A stretch of 64,000 nt of DNA from Macrolepiota albuminosa (taxonomy: Eukaryota > Basidiomycota > Agaricomycetes > Agaricales > Agaricaceae), in the NCBI GenBank assembly GCA_027475525.1, contig JAMWFC010000113.1, positions 3,026,001 through 3,090,000 on the forward strand, in the 5' to 3' direction. Of the stretch, positions 57,500-64,000 are shown piece by piece. The first letter of the stretch is position 1, and each line of letters starts with the position of its first letter. Below the pieces are notes generated by a model, which saw only the letters and a list, made by a program, of their open reading frames with translations, was not told the DNA's origin and did not search any database. Made by a program: the position numbers and the translations under genes.

Positions 57500-60049
57500 T
57501 ACTAGAATCTTACAGTTTGAATCTCTATCTCCTTCATCAAAGACTTTGTCACTCTTGACCTTGACTTCATGATTTTCCTGCTCGAATATTCATTTATTTC
57601 ATTGAGAGCGTGTAATTATTTGGCGTCGAACATTGCATGATTGTCCTCACTCCACCTGCGAGTCTTGAATTCGTGTGCTCCGCACCTTCTCAATGCGGCG
57701 ATCCGCTATTGATTGCTTCAATGGTCTGTGTTCAGCTTCAAATTTACGGCCTATTCCATATCTTCAATGGAGCAGTTTATTACCAACAAAAGTTTTCCGA
57801 AGGAACAAAACACGAGCAGCATGCCACAAAATTCGTCAAGTCTATACAGAAAGTAAACATTGAATCGTGCATTTCACCTCTGACCAACATCTCTATAGAG
57901 AATTAATCCCTATATATAAATGGGTAACGTAGGGTTCAAGCCCTCCACTCAGGCCCAGTAACAAAATCCTTCTCGTCAAGAAGGAAATCGTAGCATCACA
58001 CGCCTGGTCAGAAAAAGTGTCAACAAACCACTAACAAAATAAACACACCAACAGACATTCTACAACCGCATCGCGCACATCTGCAAGGCGGCTTTTAACG
58101 TGCTGAAGGTCTACACCCGGAACGACATGCCCAGTCTTCACTTTCTGCACATAATTCTACAACAAAACAGAAGGAAAAATCACAACTCGTCAATGTCACA
58201 CTCATCAAAATCGCATGGTCAAACAACGTACATCATTAGCAGCCCACGTCCTGACAAGGTTCGTCAGAACAGGCCTAAAAACTGTATCATTCATTTGCAC
58301 ATTCGGTACTCCACGTCCATAATCTACGTTAGTTGTCAAAAACTTCGTTACAAAACCAAAACAATTACTCGCCATCGTCATGCAACACCTGCAGTGCGGA
58401 TTTTCCGACCTCGGCCCAAACCCACCCACACTCCATGAGCGCACGACATCGCAGCCCAAGGCCTGCCTTGAGCGCCTACGCGTCCCACACGCAGTGCCTG
58501 CAAGCGTCGCCTCGCACGCCTGCATAATGTGATTTTAGCTCAGTTGCAGCCAGACAACTAAAAAAGGAGCCAAAGTCGATGGGGTCTATCGATATGAAAA
58601 TAGCTGTGCAGATGCGCTCTCAAATTGGAATCCCGGCAAGCCCGGCAGAAGCTAATGTCAGCCAAACAACTAAACAAGGAGCCAAGGTCGAAGGGGTCTA
58701 TCGTTATGAAAATAGCTGTAGCAGCACACGTCCTCACAAGGTTCATCAGAAGTTCATTGGAAGAGACGTAAAAATGTCCGAAAAGGTCTTACGATTCTCA
58801 ATCGCCATCTTCTGAAACATTCACGTAGAAGCGGATCTGCAACAAGCCTGTCCTTGTCGAAAGTCATCTCATCATCGTTGCGATACGCGGCCGGGCACAT
58901 GAAAGACGTCACGCGTGAGGTCACCCACCGTTCAAGACCGTCTGCGGCGGCATCAGGCCAAGGTGCTCTGAAACAGGAAATGACTTGAGGGACGCCATCT
59001 AAAGAGGGGAGGAACGTAACGGACTCGGAAGAGGTTACGATGCAAAGTAGCAGCGAAACGTCTGGCGCAGTAAGGCTGACCGGCTGACCGTCCATGAAAG
59101 AATCGAATCAATCTTCACGTTTTCCTCGACAACTAAGCGTAGATCTCGGATTCTCTGTGGCCCTGTGGTCCCAGTTCTATAGTTTCATAGAATACCTCAC
59201 CTTCTGGCTACAATCATGGATATTCGCTGCTGACCCCATTTGAAACGAGATAATCAACTCATGTTATACAAATCCACATAGTATAACCATCAACAATCAT
59301 AACCTTTGAGTAAATATAAAGCAGTTCCGAAACCTATCTATCCAACAAAATCGATGATCAGCCCCCTTGATTGGGATAATCAAGAGAGAGAGAAACGTCA
59401 CATACCAGTGTTGAAGCCGACTACAACAAAGGCACAGACTGAGACCAAAGAGAACAAGACAGTGACTAGAGTCTCGGTTCAGTAGTCGGTAAAACTAATG
59501 TATTAAATGAATATATGCCTAGAGTCTCGGTTCAGTAGTCGGTAAAACTAAGGAACCAAAAGACTCTTTGACTTCGTCGCTTAGTGAACAAGGATTATTT
59601 ATTTGTTTTGACTTGTGCGCAATATACAGATAAGCATTACAATATTCTACAAGGTGGGTGGGTGAGGACGCTGGCAAGTAACAGCGTGCTCCGACCTTCC
59701 GCGAGGTTCTGCGAAGGAAAAACAGAACTGAGATTAGCCGCGATTCGGGCGGGTGGGAAGGAAAGAAAAAAGGTATGGAGAGCATACTATACCAATCGTC
59801 TACTTCCGAATCTCTTCTTTTCGAGGAGGCCATTATGATGTTTGAGGATGTCCTTTAAAGAGATTGCTCAGTTGCTCTGCTGACTCTGATCGCCTCCCTC
59901 TTTTCTTTTGGGTGGGTGGGCGGGGAAATATATTTTGTTTTCTGCGGGAAGACGCGATGCTAAGCGACGACGAGAACACTGAGGGTGGGAGTCGCAGGGA
60001 AAAAGGGATTCCCGTGACGACACAGCCACCCTCATTCCGAGATCTAGAA
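57500..60049. other. Inner region with weak coding traces
   Basis: A minus frame at 59095-58754 (VTFLPSLDGVPQVISCF, SRVTSFMCPAAYRNDDEM) looks protein-like but matches nothing I know. A ~50-bp direct repeat (GGGGTCTATCGATATGAAAA and its variant) lies at 58575-58630 and 58680-58735. A ~33-bp repeat of period 53 starts at 59466 and 59519. I see no definite gene. Confidence 0.3.
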
Positions 60050-60520
60050 TAGATCGAGGTTTTTCTGTGCAGCGGACTATGTGTGGGAAAAATGTCTTCA
60101 ATTTTTGCTCATTCCGAGATCTAGAATAGATCGAGGTTTTTCTGTGCAGCGGACTATGTGTGGGAAAAATGTCTTCAATTTTTGCCATCATGTGACTGTG
60201 TTTGTTCTCATTGTCATTACTTCCTTCAGGTAAGCATGGGAATAATGTTTTCAATTTTTAACATCATGTGATACTACCGTTTTCATTTGTCTGTACGGTT
60301 ACTGATATGTGTGGGAATAATGTCTTTGATTTTTACTGTCATGTGATATATGTTTGTCTGTACGGTTACTTAGTCAGCAGTAGACTAGGTACACGTGGGA
60401 GTAATGTCTTCACTTTTTAATGTCATGTGATACTACCGTACATCTGTACGGTTACAGAGATGTGTGGGAATAATGTCTTTGATTTTTAACGTCATGTGAT
60501 ACTACAGTTCGTCTGTATGG

Positions 60521-61373
60521 TGTAGAAGAGGGATAGTCTTACTGAGGAAATAGCCTCGGTGGTCAGTCGTTCCCTGAAGTCAGAGTATGAATGGACGATG
60601 AGAGAAGGAGGAAGTAGCTATGAGATAGACTCTCCGTAGAGTATGAATAATGCAAGAAGAGAACAGAATATGCTCATGCAAGAGGGGTCAAGTCATAATA
60701 GGACAACAAACGAAGTCGGAAGAGTCAAAAGCTGAGGGTAGGGTAGAAGTCTGATGAGAGGCAGTCAAGTTGCTGGCGAGCCAATACAGAAGTAGCGATG
60801 CCAAATCCAATGATCGAATTTCAGAACAGTGCCAGGACAGAGAATTGTCTACACCAAGAAGCTGAGAGAACCCAAGTTCGCTGCCGAAGACAGCAAGCAC
60901 GTGAAGCTTGACATCGGATCAGACATCAATGAAGCAAGAAGTATGCCAAGCAAGACAATGCTTAAGATTGGACCAGATGACGAAACACAGTTGTAGAACA
61001 CATGAAACAAGCAGAGCTTAATACCAGAAAACGTGGGGTATAGAAACCTATCTATTCGTATGTTTCTCTTGCCTTTTATACATATTCTACATGATCTCTG
61101 CATCGACGATCCTCCGCGACATTGCTTCGAATCGTCAATTTCCTCCCCTATTTACATTTTGACCATTGGTTGGTCTCAGAATTACAAACCTTATTTTCCT
61201 CTTTCTATATTTGTATTTTCGATTTCCCAATCTATCCATCCAACTCTTTTGTTTCCACTTTCCTGTTCCTCGTTGTTTGATGTAAACTCTCTTCTGTCCA
61301 TGTCAATTCTACTTTGCATGCCATACCTCCTTCACGGTGTATTTCCATCTGCAGAGTCCACTTCCCTACCACA
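60521..61373. mobile_element. Probable solo LTR, TGTAG..CCACA type
   Basis: It splits a tandem-repeat unit: left flank ..CTGTATGG, right flank ACGGTTACAG.. The ends are TGTAGAAGAGG and CCCTACCACA. The flank words ATGG and ACGG are a target duplication with one mismatch. Copia-like termini; no genes inside. Confidence 0.5.
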
Positions 61374-61780
61374 ACGGTTACAGAGATGCATGGGAATAAT
61401 ATCTTCAATTTTTAACATCATGTGATACTACCATTTGTCTGTACAGTTACTTAGTCAGCAGTAGACTATGTATGCGTGGGAGTAATGTCTTCACTTTTTA
61501 ATGTCATGTGATACTACCATACATCTGTATGGTTACAGAGATGCATGGGAATAATGTCTTCAATTTTTAACGTCATGTGATACTACCATTTGTCTGTACA
61601 GTTAAGCAGTAGACTAAGTATGCATGGGAATAATGTCTTCACTTTTTAACATCATGTGATACTACCATACGTCTGTACGTTACAGAGATGTGTGGGAATA
61701 ATGTCTTCAATTTTTAACATCATGTGATACTACCGTTCATCTGTATGGTTACTTAGTCATCAGTAGATGAGGTACACATG

Positions 61781-62667
61781 TGTCATGAGCCACACCTGTG
61801 CCATCCCGACCCTTCAGTAATCCATGCCTGAAACCCCTCCCTCAGAAACTGTCCCCTACTCACCACCCAGTGCGCCTCCGGGGGCACACAGGACCCAGAC
61901 CGACTAGAACTGATGCCACCCTGACCAGGGCTGACCCGACAGCACCCGACGACCAGCCCCAGCCAGACCCAAACCTCAGCTGGCACGTCATGCATCCCAG
62001 ACGCCGTCCTCAATCCCGATCGATCAAGCCTGGAGGCTGCCCCCATTCAACACCCTGCTCTCGGCACCACTCCCAGGCCTGGGCAATACACTGCAGCCCA
62101 CTCACATGCCAAGACCATGTGACCGCAGAGGACTCCTACCCAGACAATACACCACACAGGATGAACCACATGGAAAGGGATATGGACCTCACCTGGGTGG
62201 CTCAGAGCTCACCCGGCACCAGATATTTAACCCATAGTTTGTAGCTTGTTATGGTAGTCTTGAGATTGCTATAACCTCCATCTCTACACTTGTTCATCTA
62301 TCTACTTGCTAAATCTACTCATTTTCCTTCAACTCAGTCTCCTGGTCTTAAGTCTCACTTTTCCTTCTCTTTCAACTCCCAGCCTTAGTCTCAGTTTCCT
62401 GGTCTCGGATCATCCTCGATCCTCCCCTTCAGTGTCTCCCTGCCTTCTGGCTCTGCCTCCACTTCATTGTGTCTCGGACTCAGCCTGGGACTCCACCTCT
62501 ATCAGCCCTACCTCTGGCTCTCTGTATACACCCCGGAGCACCCCCGGAGCCCTGCCAACTACCCCCGGAGCACACCCTCAGCTCCCCAGAGCCATCCGTA
62601 GATGTCGAGTCCACCTAGTAAGGACCTGCTCACAGTTGGAAGCCCCTGTTGTCAGCAGAACCTGACA
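61781..62667 (+). mobile_element. Solo LTR related to Gypsy-1
   Basis: 887 bp, TGTCATGAGCC to AGAACCTGACA, ends like Gypsy-1 LTRs but inner sequence diverged. Flanks ACATG and GCATG (CATG shared) give a near-perfect 5-bp target duplication inside a tandem-repeat unit. A TATTTAA lies at ~62224. Confidence 0.75.
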
Positions 62668-64000
62668 GCATGGGAGTAATATCTTCACTTTTTAATGTCA
62701 TGTGATACTACTGTATGTCTGTACAGTTACAGAAATGTGTGGGAATAATGTCTTCACTTTTTAACATCATGTGATACTACCATACATAGTTACAGAGATG
62801 TGTGGGAATAATGTCTTCAATGTTTAGCATCATGTAATACTACTATTTATCTGTACGGTTACTTAGTCAGCAGTAGACTATGTACACGTGAGAGTAATGT
62901 CTTTACTTTTTAACATCATGTGATACTACTATACATCTGTACGGTTACAGAGATGCATAGAAATAATGTATTCAATTTCTAATATCATGTGATACTACCA
63001 TTTGTCTGTACAGTTACAGAGATGCGTAGGAATAATATCTTTGATTTTTAATGTCATGTGATACTACCGTTACATATACTTATGTGTGGGAATAATGTTT
63101 TCCCTTTTTAATGTCATTTGTTCCATAGCTTTACTATGTTAATATTTGATATCTATATATGCCAGAATGTAGCTACGGTTGGGTCTGTTTTAACACATTC
63201 TCTATACCCACTTGATCTATAATGTTCCAATCAAACAATGTTTTATTTGGCTGACTGTTCTTTCCTTGCCAAATGTATTGGATGTCCAGTCAACCCATAA
63301 ATCCAGCGGTCTCTGAAAAATAGACCTATTTTGTTGACTAATTGCGAGTCTTTCTATGTCCTGCCTAGTACAGGCACAACAGGATATGATATTAGATTGC
63401 AGACAGTAGCCACCATGCAAAAATCATATAGCGGAGCAAACACATGCATTATGACTAATACCAGGGCTGAGATACTCCCCAAAAGATTCGGCATATCGCC
63501 ACTATTTAATGAACACCTATTGTCACTTGAGAGGTTTGTTATCCAGTGCAATAGATATATGACAACAAATCATTGATTTACTAGATCATGGCAATTACTG
63601 ATTTTGACAGTCTGCCATACAACAAGCCATCATTATGACCAATTATTAATGCACCACAGCTTAACATGGAGCAACAATGGGCTATGCTCAAAGTTAAATA
63701 TTCTTATTCAGACTCTTCTGACAGTGATTCAGATTCCCATACTACTTACTTCAGACTCTACTCTGAATTATATGCGTTTTCTCGTGGTTGTTTGCTGTCG
63801 CTGTTTCTATATTTCTTATTGATGTGTTCATGATGAATACAGGTCACCACCACCATATCATTGACATCATGATTCAAAGTATCTCCTTGCCTAAGCAGAG
63901 GTATTTATATGCTTTGTTCCCCCAAATCAAGGCACATACTACTTGATTTGATGTCTCCTCCAATCCGAGCTTCTCTACATCATCCCACTATTTCTTCCTT

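Larger units (their letters stand above)
5076..60184. repeat. Set of 35 tandem duplications of exactly 77 bp
   Basis: Copy starts (first/second, period 77): 5076, 12201, 15157, 15668, 16895, 17192, 20432, 22762, 29337, 30740, 32044, 34462, 34855, 36485, 37266, 37603, 37829, 39612, 40946, 41771, 42683, 43432, 44084, 45154, 46108, 46705, 49637, 49951, 50484, 50894, 51156, 51441, 52762, 55167, 60031. Sequences are unrelated to one another; a few pairs differ at one or two bases. Best explained as unmerged contig overlaps at k=77. Confidence 0.9.
60160..63120 (+). repeat. ~68-bp tandem repeats, right arm (three blocks)
   Basis: Units of the form GTGTGGGAATAATGTCTTC..TCATGTGATACTACC..TACGGTTACAGAGAT. 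Blocks lie at 60160-60520, 61374-61780 and 62668-63120, split by the two solo LTRs. About 17 units by eye. Confidence 0.8.
51989..64000. mobile_element. Large inverted-repeat element enclosing KDZ and membrane-protein genes
   Basis: 51989-53395 recurs inverted at 60050-64000, with the same order of words; the right arm runs off the window. Inner ends are the shared GATCTAGAATAGATCGAGG. Between them lie the 3' part of a KDZ transposase and a membrane-protein gene. Both arms carry ~68-bp tandem repeats close to their inner side. The right arm is enlarged by two solo LTRs. It could be a KDZ-family transposon with long terminal inverted repeats or a composite that captured gene pieces. The true ends were not seen. 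Confidence 0.6.
60050..64000 (-). repeat. Right inverted arm, interrupted by two solo LTRs
   Basis: Reverse complement of 51989-53395 plus extra tandem repeats; continues beyond the window. It has lost more CpG than the left arm (CTGCAATCTAATATCA for CTGCGATCTAATATCG). Confidence 0.7.

Noticed and set aside
59411..60023. LTR from TGTTGAAGCC to GACGACACA
   Set aside because: Flanking bases (ACCAG and GCCAC) show no target duplication and no second copy is present.
5076..60184. 77-bp repeats as CRISPR-like or biological tandem repeats
   Set aside because: Each pair has its own sequence, there are only two copies with no spacer, and the length is constant across unrelated DNA.

Overview
The window is repeat-dominated, accessory DNA of a filamentous basidiomycete, most likely an Agaricomycete. 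The evidence is ~50-nt GT..AG introns, a KDZ-type DNA transposase, a Helitron with a Rep/helicase polyprotein, chromodomain Gypsy elements, and several gene families I recognise only from mushroom-forming fungi. No ordinary housekeeping gene was found. The species cannot be named from the sequence.

Layout. (1) 1-12.2 kb: a decayed plus-strand gene, then a minus-strand cysteine-cluster gene split by Gypsy-1 (2242-10915, perfect 5-bp target duplication GTAAC). Gypsy-1 carries two protease-like modules, RT, RNase H, integrase, a chromodomain and an antisense accessory gene. It is itself split by a solo LTR of its own family. (2) 12.2-17.7 kb: SINE-like repeats, AT-rich DNA, one unrecognised gene remnant and a MITE-like element. 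(3) 17.7-39.9 kb: a decayed minus-strand Helitron, interrupted by a solo LTR (22250-23270) and by Gypsy-2 (24229-38180). Gypsy-2 is young. Its gag-protease and pol join through an ATGA stop/start, and it has a block of antisense, intron-containing genes downstream of pol. (4) 41.7-46.7 kb: a multi-exon minus-strand JmjC-like gene with a damaged metal site and many nonsense codons. (5) 47.3-49.4 kb: a cysteine-cluster/coiled-coil gene, homologous to the antisense gene of Gypsy-1, next to a 100-N scaffold gap. (6) 50.7-51.8 kb: a second copy of the unrecognised gene seen at 15.4 kb. (7) 52-64 kb: a large inverted-repeat structure with ~68-bp tandem repeats in its arms. It encloses the 3' part of a KDZ transposase and a multi-pass membrane-protein gene; two solo LTRs sit in the right arm.

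Two patterns cut across the window. First, at least 35 tandem direct duplications have a period of exactly 77 bp. Removing one copy restores one continuous frame in at least seven places, so they look like unmerged assembly overlaps (k=77) rather than biology. Second, almost every nonsense codon in the older elements is TGA where the family has arginine, or TAG for glutamine. These are C-to-T changes, as expected from RIP-like or methyl-CpG decay. Gypsy-2 has escaped this.
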